Shown: positions 1 to 8,772, counted from the first letter of the stretch. The stretch: DNA of 61,743 nucleotides from an uncultured Blastocatellia bacterium (GCA_946480785.1 CAMLLD010000037.1:1-61743); one strand, 5' to 3'. Translations and numbers: made by a program. The notes: generated by a model not told the origin, from the sequence alone.

Positions 1-2
1 TG

Positions 3-25
3 TTCGTGAGTCTAGCACTCACGAA
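3..25. repeat. perfect 9-bp hairpin at window edge
   Basis: Arms at 3-11 and 17-25 are perfectly complementary around a 5-nt loop. It lies beside the dispersed repeat element described at 48-217 and may belong to another truncated unit. No gene is seen in 1-218. Confidence 0.5.
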
Positions 26-47
26 TGGAGGCGCTGCTTCATAACAT

Positions 48-108
48 CAGGGTTGCACACGGGCAACCCTGGGTATCAAGAGCGAAAGATAAAAACGCTG
101 AAAGCGTT
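48..108 (-). repeat. dispersed three-box repeat, partial inverted copy
   Basis: This is a partial copy in minus orientation of the element described at 134-217. It has a 9-bp CAGGGTTGC/GCAACCCTG stem (48-56 with 63-71) and then the box AACGCTGAAAGCGTT at 94-108. It faces the complete copy at 134-217, so the two form an inverted pair. Confidence 0.7.
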
Positions 109-133
109 TACTAGTTGAGGCGCTCTACTTGCT

Positions 134-217
134 AACGCTTTCAGCGTTTATTTCTTTTTCTTTAACGTACCCAGGGTTGGAAACCCTGGGCTGGAACTGG
201 CCAACGCCTTCGGCGTT
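134..217 (+). repeat. dispersed three-box palindromic repeat, complete copy A
   Basis: Three small palindromes occur in order: box 1 AACGCTTTCAGCGTT (134-148), box 2 with a 9-bp CCCAGGGTT/AACCCTGGG stem (170-190), and box 3 AACGCCTTCGGCGTT (203-217). The gaps are 21 and 12 nt. Box 3 ends one base short of the stop codon of the adjacent minus-strand FHA gene, so the element forms the immediate 3' flank of that operon. Other copies lie at 21378-21465, 35435-35529 and 35654-35749. Confidence 0.8.
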
Positions 218-218
218 T

Positions 219-1091
219 TCACCGGGGTTGGATTCGAAGCACGAAGTTACAAATAGCGATTTTCTGATCGGGGGCGACTTCGGTTGGTTCTTCGCGCGGC
301 AGTTCGCGGCCGTTGACGATTGTGGGGTTGCGGCCTTTTGCGACCAGCCAGAAACGTCCTTCGTTATCGCGTGACAAGACCGCATGAACACGGCTCACTT
401 CCGGATCGCCTTTGACGGGCAGATCCACTGTGATGCTGCGCGAGCCGCGGCCGATCGTGATCTCGTTCTTCGTCACCGGCACGACTGCCTCACGCACGCC
501 GTTGCGCCAAACCTCAACCGTATAAAGCGCCGGCGGCTTCGCGCGTACAACCGTCTGCTCGCTCTCACTCGAATCCGAAGCTTTCTCAACAACGGTGTCA
601 TTTGGATTGAACACACCGGAACTGAACGCGGGCGCGGTGCGCGCGGGATCGACACGCGGCGTCACCATCGTATGGCCGCTCTCCGTTTCGTCCCAAACCG
701 CCTGCACGCGAAACTCGCCCTTGTTCAGCGTCCCATCGACACGCAACTCGACCGCAAACGATTTCACCGCGAGCTGCGTCTGCCCGCTCAACTCGCGCGC
801 GCGTTCCGACAAGACGTGAAACAGACCCTGTTCGAGCCCGCGACGCTTGTCGCCCTGCCATTCCTTGTCGTCGTCGGGACTGAGGTAGACGATGTACTCG
901 CGCGGAATGTAAGTTGGACCACCCGGCGGCGTGAACATCTCGCGCTGCATCGCGGCCTCGACCTCGCGCGCGATCTTCACCAGAAACTCTTCCCAAACGC
1001 GGCGCGGCTTCGCGTGCTCGTCGGCGGCTTCGAGCAGGTCTTCGCCCGTCTCGCCGTCGATCCATTTTCTTATAGACTCAAGTAGTCCCAA
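219..1091 (-). CDS. FHA domain protein with FhaA-like N-terminal domain
   Basis: The 290-residue protein has two parts. Residues 1-140 resemble the DUF3662 domain of mycobacterial FhaA. Residues ~190-290 form a forkhead-associated domain with the phosphothreonine-binding signatures GRGS (214-217), SRVH (233-236) and a degenerate NPT..NG turn (255-262). FHA domains bind phosphothreonine peptides, so it is a likely target or reader of the kinase encoded 23 nt upstream. The start is TTG, chosen because an AGGAG ribosome site precedes it and the reading begins with the amphipathic GLLESIRKW helix. It is the last gene of the envelope-signalling operon, and its stop abuts a palindromic repeat. Function in envelope regulation is inferred from family and context. 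Confidence 0.85.
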   Translation of the reverse strand: MGLLESIRKWIDGETGEDLLEAADEHAKPRRVWEEFLVKIAREVEAAMQREMFTPPGGPTYIPREYIVYLSPDDDKEWQGDKRRGLEQGLFHVLSERARELSGQTQLAVKSFAVELRVDGTLNKGEFRVQAVWDETESGHTMVTPRVDPARTAPAFSSGVFNPNDTVVEKASDSSESEQTVVRAKPPALYTVEVWRNGVREAVVPVTKNEITIGRGSRSITVDLPVKGDPEVSRVHAVLSRDNEGRFWLVAKGRNPTIVNGRELPREEPTEVAPDQKIAICNFVLRIQPR

Positions 1092-1114
1092 TCTCTGCTT
1101 CTCCTGAAAAGAAG

Positions 1115-2671
1115 TTAATCGAATCTCACGTAGCGCTTGTTGATCCAGCCGCGGTCGGCCGAATAGGGATCGGTCTTGGGCCGCGCGTGCTCTACGACCT
1201 GCACTTCGTACCAGTTGTTGTCCGCACTCAAGACTTTCACCTTCGAGCCCGACTCCGCGAGTCCAATCGGTCCCTGGGAAACGTTGGCCACGGGACGAAG
1301 GTTCACGTCCGTGGTTGTCACACCTTCACGACCGATCGGTACATCTTCGACAGTCGTCGTTGTTGTTCGCGGCAGATCGCCGAGCGGGTTCCAACGCTGC
1401 GTGACGTACTTGTGCGTCGCCAGCAACATCCCGGAGAACGCGAGGATCAATCCCGCGGCGACGAGTGCGCGTCGCTTCTTGCTCGGCGGCAGAATTTCTT
1501 CGACGGTGGTGCGTCGATGCCCATTGATTCTTTGCTCCGCCGCGAATTGCTGTTGCTCGCGCCACTCCAGTTGTCGCTGCGCTTCCAGACTGATCGGAAC
1601 GACGATGCGCGGTCGCTTTATTGTATCTACGTTCGCGAAAGTCATATCGCGCGCGGCGGCGGGCACGTCGAAGTGCGGTCGCGGCGGCGCTGCTTCGGTA
1701 AACTCGTCGGCCGCGACTGAAAGATCCTCACTGGGTTTGCGGCGCACTTCTTCCGTCGTGATCATTTGCAGCGGGCGCGTCGGCGGCATACTCGCATCGG
1801 AGAGTTCGTCCCAAAACTCTTCGACAGTTTGATAACGCTCCTCAGGACGATTCTGCGTGGCTTTTTCGAGGACGCGCAGCACGGCGTTGCTCCAATAGGT
1901 GTTCTGCGATTCGGGCGGCAGGTCAGTGATCGCGTGTTGCGCGAAACGGCGCGGCGACTCGCCCGCGATCAGAGCGTAAGTTGTTTTCGCGAGCGAATAG
2001 ATATCGGCGGCCGGAGTTAAGTAATCGTGTGGGAGCCGCAAGCCGGTCGTGTCGAGCTGTCCGGTTTGGACCAGCGGATTGTGTTCGGGCGCCGAGTAGA
2101 TGTTGGTGCCGACGCGCGTGATTGCGCCTTCGGTCGCGTCGAGCCGTGCGACGCCGAAGTCGGCGATCTTCACGACCTCTTTGTCCGCCGTGAGCAAAAG
2201 GTTCTGCGGTTTGATGTCGCGATGAATGACGCCGCACTTGTGCGCGTGCGCGAGACCGGAACAGACTTGCTCGAGATAAAAGAGCGCGCGTTGAATAGAC
2301 AAAGGTCGTGTGCGCGTCAGGGCGTACATGTCGCCGCCGGGAAGATACTCGAGCACGATGTAGTGAAACGTCGTGCCCGCGAGATCGATCGCCGTGCCGT
2401 GTCCGAGCCGATTGATGACGTTCGGATGGCGAACGCGATCGAGCGCGACTGCTTCGTTCTGAAAGTTACTGACGAGCGTGCGCTCGAGGTCCGGATCGGG
2501 ATCGCCTTGCAGATACAGATTCAGCGCCTTGATCACGATCGTGCGTGGCGCGCCTTCGGCCGCGGCGTTGTCGTTGGCGACGTAGATCTCGGCGTAACTC
2601 CCGCGTCCGAGACATTCGAGGATGTCGTAGCGGTTGTCTAATCTGCTCTGTTGGAGTTTGAGTTCCGACAT
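1115..2671 (-). CDS. membrane-anchored serine/threonine protein kinase with extracytoplasmic SH3-like domain
   Basis: The 518-residue protein carries a complete Hanks-type kinase domain (about 14-290). Visible are the glycine loop GRGSYAEIYV (22-31), ATP lysine K48, HRDIKPQN (150-157), DFG (171-173) and APE (194-196). A proline-rich linker leads to one membrane segment (about 401-421). The ~95-residue outer part contains an SH3-like domain (VNLRP...NNWYEVQVVE) instead of the PASTA repeats of PknB/Stk1. SH3 domains of this kind often bind peptidoglycan peptides, which would make it a cell-wall-sensing kinase; that role is inferred. It is followed by an FHA gene and preceded by its cognate-type PP2C phosphatase gene, FtsW/RodA and PBP genes. 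Confidence 0.92.
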   Translation of the reverse strand: MSELKLQQSRLDNRYDILECLGRGSYAEIYVANDNAAAEGAPRTIVIKALNLYLQGDPDPDLERTLVSNFQNEAVALDRVRHPNVINRLGHGTAIDLAGTTFHYIVLEYLPGGDMYALTRTRPLSIQRALFYLEQVCSGLAHAHKCGVIHRDIKPQNLLLTADKEVVKIADFGVARLDATEGAITRVGTNIYSAPEHNPLVQTGQLDTTGLRLPHDYLTPAADIYSLAKTTYALIAGESPRRFAQHAITDLPPESQNTYWSNAVLRVLEKATQNRPEERYQTVEEFWDELSDASMPPTRPLQMITTEEVRRKPSEDLSVAADEFTEAAPPRPHFDVPAAARDMTFANVDTIKRPRIVVPISLEAQRQLEWREQQQFAAEQRINGHRRTTVEEILPPSKKRRALVAAGLILAFSGMLLATHKYVTQRWNPLGDLPRTTTTTVEDVPIGREGVTTTDVNLRPVANVSQGPIGLAESGSKVKVLSADNNWYEVQVVEHARPKTDPYSADRGWINKRYVRFD

Positions 2672-2718
2672 CGTCTCGCCCTGATTCGCACCTTTGATGC
2701 GTGATTAAAGGATCAGGG

Positions 2719-4245
2719 TCACGGGGCTGCGGGGGCGTTTGCGTTGGCCGGAGGTTTCGTCAACTCTTCGTAATGGTTGAGCACTTTCCAACGATCTTTC
2801 TGCGTGCGGACGCTGATTGCCGCGAGGCCAAAAACAGCTTCTTTTTTGATTGTGGCGTTGGCCGGGGAAGGGGTCGCGTCGGCTTTCGCGATCGCGGCGT
2901 CAAACGCTTTGCTAGCCTCGTCAGTGTTTCCGGAGAGCAGGTTCGCGCGGCCGTAGAGATACAGGAATTCCGGATTGGGCGAGTCCAAGGGGCTTTGCAC
3001 GCTCGACTTCACCAACTCCTTCTGCGGCTCGGTCGCGAGCCACGCGCGCGAATCGTGGTCCACCAGGCGGCGCGCTCTTTCAAACTCAACGAAAGGCTCT
3101 TCGGGCTTTTGCGCGACCGCGACGGGCGTCGGCTGCGGCGCCGGCCCCTTGCTGGCGAGGAAGGGAATTCGTTCCTTGTAACGCGCGCCTGCATAGAACG
3201 CGCCCGCGATCAGAAGTAGAACAAGCAGCACGCCGAGAAAGCGCATTGCGCCACTGCCGCCAGATTTCCGCACCGCAGGTTCGGCCACGTTGAGCGTGCG
3301 ATGATTCGATTCCACTTGCGCCGGGGTTGCCGGTCCCGGAATCAAGATCCGCGACGGCGGCACAAGACCGCCGTTCGACTGCGTGCCGCCCACCATCGTC
3401 TGATAACCATCGCCCGCGGCCGCGTATGCCGTCGGTTGTGTTTCGGGCGTGATGGTTGGTTCGAGCTCCGCCGCACGGTCCTCGGTAGATACATGTTTGC
3501 CGACGCGCACGATCACCACCGTGAGATTGTCTTCCGCGCCGCGTTCGTAACAACGCCGCTTCAGCTCATCACAAACCTCTTCGAGATTGTTGCTGACAAC
3601 CAGCAATTGCCGCAGCTCGTTATCGGAGATGTGACGCGTGATGCCGTCGGTACACAACAGAAACTCCGTGCCCTCTTCGACCTCCATCGTCTTCATGTCG
3701 ACTTCGACGCCTTGTTCGGCCCCGAGCGCACGGCTGATCACGTTCTTGCTCGGGTGGTTCGCGGCCTGCTCCGGCGTCATGCGTCCGGCCCGTACTTCCT
3801 CTTCGACGATCGAGTGGTCTTCAGTTTCGCGATGCAACTGGCCGTCGGGCGCGAGCCGATAAAGGCGTGAATCACCGACGTGTCCAAACGTCGCAAGGTT
3901 GTCTTTGACGTGCAGCGCGACGATGGTCGTGGCCATCATGGAGAACTTCGCGTGCTCCTGGGCCATCTGGTGAATGGAAGCGTTGGCTCGCTGGATCGCG
4001 AGCTCCATCAGGTCTTCGACGTCCGTGCCTTCGGTTTGGTGACGAAAGGCTTCGTCGAGCACTTCGATCGCGGTCGAAGACGCGACTTCGCCGGCTTCTG
4101 CGCCACCGACGCCGTCGGCGACAGCAAAGATGCCACGCGCCGGGTCGTGCAGGTAAGCATCTTCGTTAAGGGGACGGCGCTCGTTGAGCCCGCGGTCGCT
4201 AAGCGCTGAGGACTGCACCTTGTAGGTGTTCCTGTCTTCGCTCAT
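2719..4245 (-). CDS. PP2C-family serine/threonine phosphatase with membrane anchor and C-terminal TPR-like region
   Basis: The protein has 508 residues. The PP2C fold occupies about residues 8-250 with metal-binding signatures DGVGG (44-48), VGDSR (123-127), CTDG (198-201) and EDN (238-240). One transmembrane helix lies at about 335-354. The remaining ~150 residues, predicted outside the membrane, contain a TPR-like segment (YLYGRANLLSGNTDEASKAF). It resembles actinobacterial PstP, which reverses kinase phosphorylation of cell-wall proteins. Its ATG overlaps the stop of the upstream FtsW/RodA gene by 4 nt (ATGA), indicating translational coupling. Confidence 0.92.
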   Translation of the reverse strand: MSEDRNTYKVQSSALSDRGLNERRPLNEDAYLHDPARGIFAVADGVGGAEAGEVASSTAIEVLDEAFRHQTEGTDVEDLMELAIQRANASIHQMAQEHAKFSMMATTIVALHVKDNLATFGHVGDSRLYRLAPDGQLHRETEDHSIVEEEVRAGRMTPEQAANHPSKNVISRALGAEQGVEVDMKTMEVEEGTEFLLCTDGITRHISDNELRQLLVVSNNLEEVCDELKRRCYERGAEDNLTVVIVRVGKHVSTEDRAAELEPTITPETQPTAYAAAGDGYQTMVGGTQSNGGLVPPSRILIPGPATPAQVESNHRTLNVAEPAVRKSGGSGAMRFLGVLLVLLLIAGAFYAGARYKERIPFLASKGPAPQPTPVAVAQKPEEPFVEFERARRLVDHDSRAWLATEPQKELVKSSVQSPLDSPNPEFLYLYGRANLLSGNTDEASKAFDAAIAKADATPSPANATIKKEAVFGLAAISVRTQKDRWKVLNHYEELTKPPANANAPAAP

Positions 4246-5933
4246 TCCACTGCCTCCAGCTTTAGGGGAGATGAACTCTTTACCGCCGGCATTTCCGCAA
4301 TCACTTTGTCACGCGCGTTCCGGTTTGAAAAAGCCATCAGCATTCCGAGCATCGCAAAGCTCGTGATCAAACTAAAACCGCCGTGACTGACGAAGGGAAG
4401 CGTGATGCCCGTCATCGGCAAGGCGCGCAAAATACCACCCATGTTCACCAGTGCCTGGAAACCTATAAACGCCGTCAGGCCGGCTGCGCATAACTTCGTA
4501 AACATATCACGCGCCTCCAGCGAAGTGCGAACACCAGCGACCACGAAAATGATGACGGCGAGAATGATCACAGCCCCGCCAAACAGGCCAGTCTCTTCGG
4601 CAATCGCCGCGTAAACGTAGTCAGAGTCGGCGATCGGAATCACTTCCGGAAATCCGAGTCCGAAGCCACGCCCGCTTTCGCCGCCCGAGCTGATGCCCCA
4701 AGTCGCCTGCGCGGGCTGAAAGGCAAGTTTGTCAAACCAGATATCGGTGTTGACCGTCTTCTGCATCGCCGGGCTTTGTTCGGCGAGTGCTTTGAGCTCC
4801 GGGTTCTTGTTTAGTTCGTCGTCGTAGTCCTTCTTCCACCACGACACTTCGGGCGACGGCGGATCGAAACCATCGAGCCACAAGTGGAAACGTTGCTGAA
4901 TACGCGACGGCAACGCGGCACTGATCGGTCGCGCGATCGTCGGCAGTAAAGGAACCTTCTCCTGCACGTCGCGCGGCAACGCGCCGACGACGAGAATGCT
5001 GATCACGATCAGCACCGAACCGACGAACAGCAACAACTGCGGCCAACGGCGCACCGCGACGAGATAGAGCGTCGTGTACGCGCCGCTGAAGATCAGCATC
5101 TGGCCGAAGTCTTTCAACGCGAAGAAGGGAACGAACGGCAGTATCGCCATCACGAGCAACGGCACGATGTCACGCGCCCGCGGGATGCCCCAGTACGTTT
5201 CGGCGAGATCTTTGTAACGCGCGGTGAGAATGCCCGCGAAGCCGACGAGGAACGGAACTTTTGAAGGCTCCCACGGCGTCATGTTGCCGAGTGCTTTACC
5301 GGCGCTCGACGTTACGACCGCCGCGGCGAGCGGCAGCAGCGTAAACAACACGATGATGAAGCTGTTGCGCTGGAGCCATAACAGAAAGCCGTCGCGCGCG
5401 CACAGCGAGTAAGCGATGGCGAAAGTCAGAAACGAGAAGATCGGAATCCAGGTGTAGCTCGACGTGAGCGCGTTCCAGAGTGAGTAGGTCGATTCCTTCT
5501 TCGGCAGGTCGTCGATATCGATCGGCTGCGCGGGGGTCGGCGGCAATCCCATCATCTGTTTCTTGACGGGATCGTAGTTCTCCATGATGTAGCGCGTGCG
5601 CAGCGCCTGCATCTTTTCTTCGCGCGCGGCTGACTTGTTGCGCGCGTTGTATTCGGGATCGCTGTAGAGCCGATACTGGATCAGCATGCCGAACGAGAAC
5701 AGGAGAATCGCAGTCGTGAAGAGCACCCAGTTGCCGGCGAAGCGTTTGCTGCGCGAAAGCCAGATGACGAGAAACATCAGCGGGATGAACATCATCAGGT
5801 CGCGCACCGCGCCGATGACTGACGTTTCATAACCGCGCAAGAGACCGGCGCGGTGAATCGCGAGATAGCCGGTGATCTCGAGACCGAGTATCAGCAGCAA
5901 CAGAAACAGATGTGATGAAGCGCGGTTTTTCAT
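4242..5933 (-). CDS. FtsW/RodA/SpoVE family peptidoglycan glycosyltransferase
   Basis: This is a SEDS-family polytopic membrane protein of 563 residues, noticeably longer than typical FtsW/RodA (about 370-420). It polymerises lipid II outside the membrane together with a class B PBP, here encoded immediately upstream with a 4-nt overlap. The extra length comes from two hydrophilic insertions: one after the third helix (SDPEYNARNKSAAREEK...), and one in the large loop around LPSRIQQRFHLWLDG and the following WWKKDYDDELNK. The C-terminal region keeps the SEDS signatures GRGFGLGFPEVIP, ADSDYVYAAIAEE and PFVSHGG. RodA versus FtsW cannot be settled from sequence alone; operon context resembles actinobacterial rodA-pbpA. 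Confidence 0.9.
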   Translation of the reverse strand: MKNRASSHLFLLLLILGLEITGYLAIHRAGLLRGYETSVIGAVRDLMMFIPLMFLVIWLSRSKRFAGNWVLFTTAILLFSFGMLIQYRLYSDPEYNARNKSAAREEKMQALRTRYIMENYDPVKKQMMGLPPTPAQPIDIDDLPKKESTYSLWNALTSSYTWIPIFSFLTFAIAYSLCARDGFLLWLQRNSFIIVLFTLLPLAAAVVTSSAGKALGNMTPWEPSKVPFLVGFAGILTARYKDLAETYWGIPRARDIVPLLVMAILPFVPFFALKDFGQMLIFSGAYTTLYLVAVRRWPQLLLFVGSVLIVISILVVGALPRDVQEKVPLLPTIARPISAALPSRIQQRFHLWLDGFDPPSPEVSWWKKDYDDELNKNPELKALAEQSPAMQKTVNTDIWFDKLAFQPAQATWGISSGGESGRGFGLGFPEVIPIADSDYVYAAIAEETGLFGGAVIILAVIIFVVAGVRTSLEARDMFTKLCAAGLTAFIGFQALVNMGGILRALPMTGITLPFVSHGGFSLITSFAMLGMLMAFSNRNARDKVIAEMPAVKSSSPLKLEAVE

Positions 5934-7858
5934 TGCCGATTGCCGACTGCCGATTGCCGATTACTGCGGTTCGGTCCCTGCGTAACTAAACTCGATGGGG
6001 GCGCGACTTTGGCGCCGTTGAAATAACCCAGGTCTCTCGCTTTCATAACCAACGCGGCCGCAATCGGCGCGGCTGAACGCGAACCGTAACCACCGCCTTC
6101 GACGATTACCGCCATCGCCAGCACCGGACGTTCGAGCGGCGCGATGCAGAGAAACCAACCGTCAATACGCGGGTGTTCCTCGTCCATGATCACCTCGTCG
6201 TACTCGCGAATGATGTTGCCCTTGTTGTCCTTCTCGACTTTGTGACGTGTCTTCGGCTGGCCGGTTTTCGGATCGTAAACAGGGACGACTTTTTGCGCGG
6301 TGCCGGTCTTGCCGCCGGTGTTGATTCCTGCTGCTTTGACGGGCGCGAACACGCCGCGCGCGGTGCCGCTTGGACCACCGGTAACCAGCCCCATGATCGA
6401 GCGCAAACGTGCCGCGGTCGAGGCCGGCATCACCTGGTTGAAAGGTTGCGGCGGCTGATTGAACTCGATCTTCGGCTTCATCAGCTTGCCTTCCATGTTG
6501 CCGATCGCCGACGCGGCTAGCGCCATCTGAAACGGCGTCATTTGGCCGGCGTAACCCTGTCCATAACCCATCAGCGCGAGGTCGTACTTCTTCACGTCTT
6601 TGCCCGTGACGATCGTCGCTTCGCGCGGCGCGAGCGCGCGCTTGATGCCGTCGCTGCTGGCGTTCCAAATCTCGGGTTCCTTGCGGCCGCGCAAAGCTTC
6701 GGCGGGCGTGTCGTAGCTGCCGATGCCCAACAACTGCGCCGCCCGTTTCAAACGTTCCGCACCAAGCTTCACCCCCATCTGCGCGAAGTACTGGTTACAG
6801 GAAACTTCATAAGCCTCGTCGATCTTGATGCGCCCGTGCACCTCGCCTGCTCCACCATCGTCGAAGATCGGCGGCGCACCAGGCGCGGCGTAGTAACCAC
6901 CGCCACTGCAGGTGAACTCCGTGTCCTGTTCGCCGGCGAGAAACGCGGCCGTCATCGTCACGGTTTTGAAAGTCGAACCGGGGATGTAGTAGGCGCCGAG
7001 CGCGCGACTCACGAGCGGCTTGTCGCGCTCGTTCGCTTCCAGCCGAATCCAGGTCGTTTCGTTGCTGGCGTCTTCCAGGCTGTAGGAAGGTTCGCTGTAG
7101 ATCGCGAGCACCTCGCCGGTTTGCGGATTGAGAATCACGACCGCGCCATGTTTGCCCTTCAACTGGTCCATCGCGGCTTGTTGCAACGAGCGGTCGATCG
7201 TGAGCCGCACGTCCTGGTTGCCCTTGAAATCCAGCGTCTGTCCTTTGACGACCGCGAGCGCTTCAGGCAACGCGCCACTCTGCACGCCAAACAACGCGCG
7301 CTCCAGACCGGGATCGCCGCGATCCGAACCGAACAGATGGGCCATTGCCTGGTCCATCGGATACTCGCGCTGGATGTCGCCGTCCGAATCGCGTTTGTAA
7401 TAAGCCAGTGGCTGATCGATGCGCCCGCTGCGATCGAGAATCCAGCCGCGCAGCGTCGACTCAGACAGACGCCGCACGCGCAGATCCTTGTAACTCAACT
7501 GCTGAAACTTTTCGTTTTGCTCGGCAGCATATTTCGCCCAGTAGATGTGAAACGAAAACAGACCGATCGCTAGTACCACGAACAGCCAGCGCAAAACTTT
7601 CAAGCCGCGGTTAGTAGACGAAGAGCCGAGTCGCTTGCGTACTGCCTTCGGAAGATCTTCGGGAAGTACCGCGGTGTTTGCGGAAGCGTTGCGGCGGCTG
7701 CGAATCAGACCGATCAGCAGGAACAGAATGATGAGTCCAAACCCGCCGACGTAAATCAGCGTGAACAACGCGGGCATTCGTTCCGGGACGTGAGGAGTCG
7801 GCGAAGGAGACGGCGTCGGGGTTTGGAAGAGAAGTAAGAGTAATGTCGCTGGGCTCAT
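5930..7858 (-). CDS. class B penicillin-binding protein (PBP2/PbpA-like transpeptidase)
   Basis: The 642-residue protein contains the three transpeptidase motifs in order: STFK with catalytic Ser295, SCN (353-355) and KTGT (517-520). It cross-links peptidoglycan as partner of the SEDS polymerase encoded downstream. Two hydrophobic helices are predicted before the catalytic part (about 31-52 and 88-105), whereas most class B PBPs have one, and the extreme N-terminus is itself hydrophobic followed by a Pro/Thr-rich stretch. The last ~10 residues (NRQSAVGNRQ) are encoded by a 7-bp tandem repeat that also overlaps the FtsW start. It begins 13 nt after the extended reading frame of the upstream FHA gene. 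Confidence 0.92.
   Translation of the reverse strand: MSPATLLLLLFQTPTPSPSPTPHVPERMPALFTLIYVGGFGLIILFLLIGLIRSRRNASANTAVLPEDLPKAVRKRLGSSSTNRGLKVLRWLFVVLAIGLFSFHIYWAKYAAEQNEKFQQLSYKDLRVRRLSESTLRGWILDRSGRIDQPLAYYKRDSDGDIQREYPMDQAMAHLFGSDRGDPGLERALFGVQSGALPEALAVVKGQTLDFKGNQDVRLTIDRSLQQAAMDQLKGKHGAVVILNPQTGEVLAIYSEPSYSLEDASNETTWIRLEANERDKPLVSRALGAYYIPGSTFKTVTMTAAFLAGEQDTEFTCSGGGYYAAPGAPPIFDDGGAGEVHGRIKIDEAYEVSCNQYFAQMGVKLGAERLKRAAQLLGIGSYDTPAEALRGRKEPEIWNASSDGIKRALAPREATIVTGKDVKKYDLALMGYGQGYAGQMTPFQMALAASAIGNMEGKLMKPKIEFNQPPQPFNQVMPASTAARLRSIMGLVTGGPSGTARGVFAPVKAAGINTGGKTGTAQKVVPVYDPKTGQPKTRHKVEKDNKGNIIREYDEVIMDEEHPRIDGWFLCIAPLERPVLAMAVIVEGGGYGSRSAAPIAAALVMKARDLGYFNGAKVAPPSSLVTQGPNRSNRQSAVGNRQ
5934..5961. 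repeat. heptanucleotide tandem repeat (TGCCGAT/C x4) at PBP2-FtsW junction
   Basis: Four consecutive 7-nt units (TGCCGAT, TGCCGAC, TGCCGAT, TGCCGAT) cover the last codons of the PBP gene and end 1 nt before the FtsW start codon. Seven is not a multiple of three, so a gain or loss of one unit would shift the PBP C-terminus and change the stop/start overlap. Confidence 0.85.
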
Positions 7859-7940
7859 CTAGGTTCTGGTACTACTCACTCTTGCGAAATCTTACTTCAA
7901 CATCGCCAAATCCGATTACGTCGCCGTCTTCGATGACGCG

Positions 7941-8726
7941 CTATTCGCCGTAAGCGATCAGCCGCCCGTTGATGTACGTGCCGTTCGTAGAGCCCGTGTC
8001 GGCGACGAGCAGCGTGCCTTCGCCCGTCATCAACAAAGCCGCGTGAATCTTCGACACGCTCGCGTCGTTCAGCGTCAACTCGTTGTCAGACGCGCGGCCG
8101 ACGTTGAGACGTTTGCCGCCGGGCCTGAACACAAGAGGTACTTCGCGAGTTCCGTTTGGTTGGGTGACACGCGCGACGACCTGAATGTCGGGCATCGGCG
8201 GCGCGGCGCTCGGGATCGGCACTCCCATCTTTGTCGCGCGCCGTTCTTCATCCTGGCGGCGCAGGTCTTCTTCAAACTCGCCGAACGTCGGATCGACCGA
8301 GATGCCGGTCGTGAAAATGTCCACTTCAACTTCGACGTTCACTGGTCCAAGCGTGCGATAGCGATGATCGTTGATGTGATCGATCGCGGCGGCGAGCACT
8401 TCGTTCTTCAAGTCGTCGAGAATTTCCGGCGGCGCTTCCGAATGCGTGCCCCACTCGACTTTGAGCAGCAGGTGGTGCGGCGCGATTCGTCCCTTGTTTC
8501 CTTCGTTGCGCACGCGCTCGTCGATCAGGCGCTTCATGCGCTCGATTAGTTTGGACGTGGTGAGACCGCTGCGCGGTTCGACAGTGCGGCCGAAGCGTCG
8601 ATCGACGACGTCGCCCATCCCTTCGAGCACGCGACGCAGCAGTCGCTCGGGCAATGCCTCTTCGCGGCGCTTGCGTGCCGGCTGCTCGTCTTTCGCCTTT
8701 CCTATCGGATCGTCTGACTCAGTCAT
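7941..8726 (-). CDS. FHA domain protein with FhaA-like N-terminal domain, interrupted by an in-frame amber codon
   Basis: The first open frame gives 261 residues: an FhaA-type N-terminal domain (about 28-155) and an FHA domain with NVGR (208-211), SKIH (224-227) and TGSTNGT (244-250). The frame stops at TAG (7943-7941) before the last two beta strands. The same frame continues for 22 codons reading RVIEDGDVIGFGDVEVRF..., which is the canonical FHA ending, to a second TAG at 7874-7872. A full-length version of about 283 residues would end 13 nt before the PBP start. A CAG-to-TAG change would explain it. It heads the envelope operon and is a homologue of the FHA protein at its other end. Confidence 0.85.
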   Translation of the reverse strand: MTESDDPIGKAKDEQPARKRREEALPERLLRRVLEGMGDVVDRRFGRTVEPRSGLTTSKLIERMKRLIDERVRNEGNKGRIAPHHLLLKVEWGTHSEAPPEILDDLKNEVLAAAIDHINDHRYRTLGPVNVEVEVDIFTTGISVDPTFGEFEEDLRRQDEERRATKMGVPIPSAAPPMPDIQVVARVTQPNGTREVPLVFRPGGKRLNVGRASDNELTLNDASVSKIHAALLMTGEGTLLVADTGSTNGTYINGRLIAYGE

Positions 8727-8744
8727 GAATGTTCAGTACGAGAG

Positions 8745-8772
8745 ATTCTAGCGTAAGGATCAGTGGTCACAA
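8745..8772 (-). promoter_or_regulatory. sigma70-type promoter of the FHA-PBP-FtsW-PP2C-kinase operon
   Basis: Reading the minus strand, TTGTGA (8772-8767) and TAGAAT (8750-8745) are separated by 16 nt. The predicted start of transcription lies about 12 nt before the ATG at 8726. It is the only good candidate in the gap before the operon. Confidence 0.5.
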
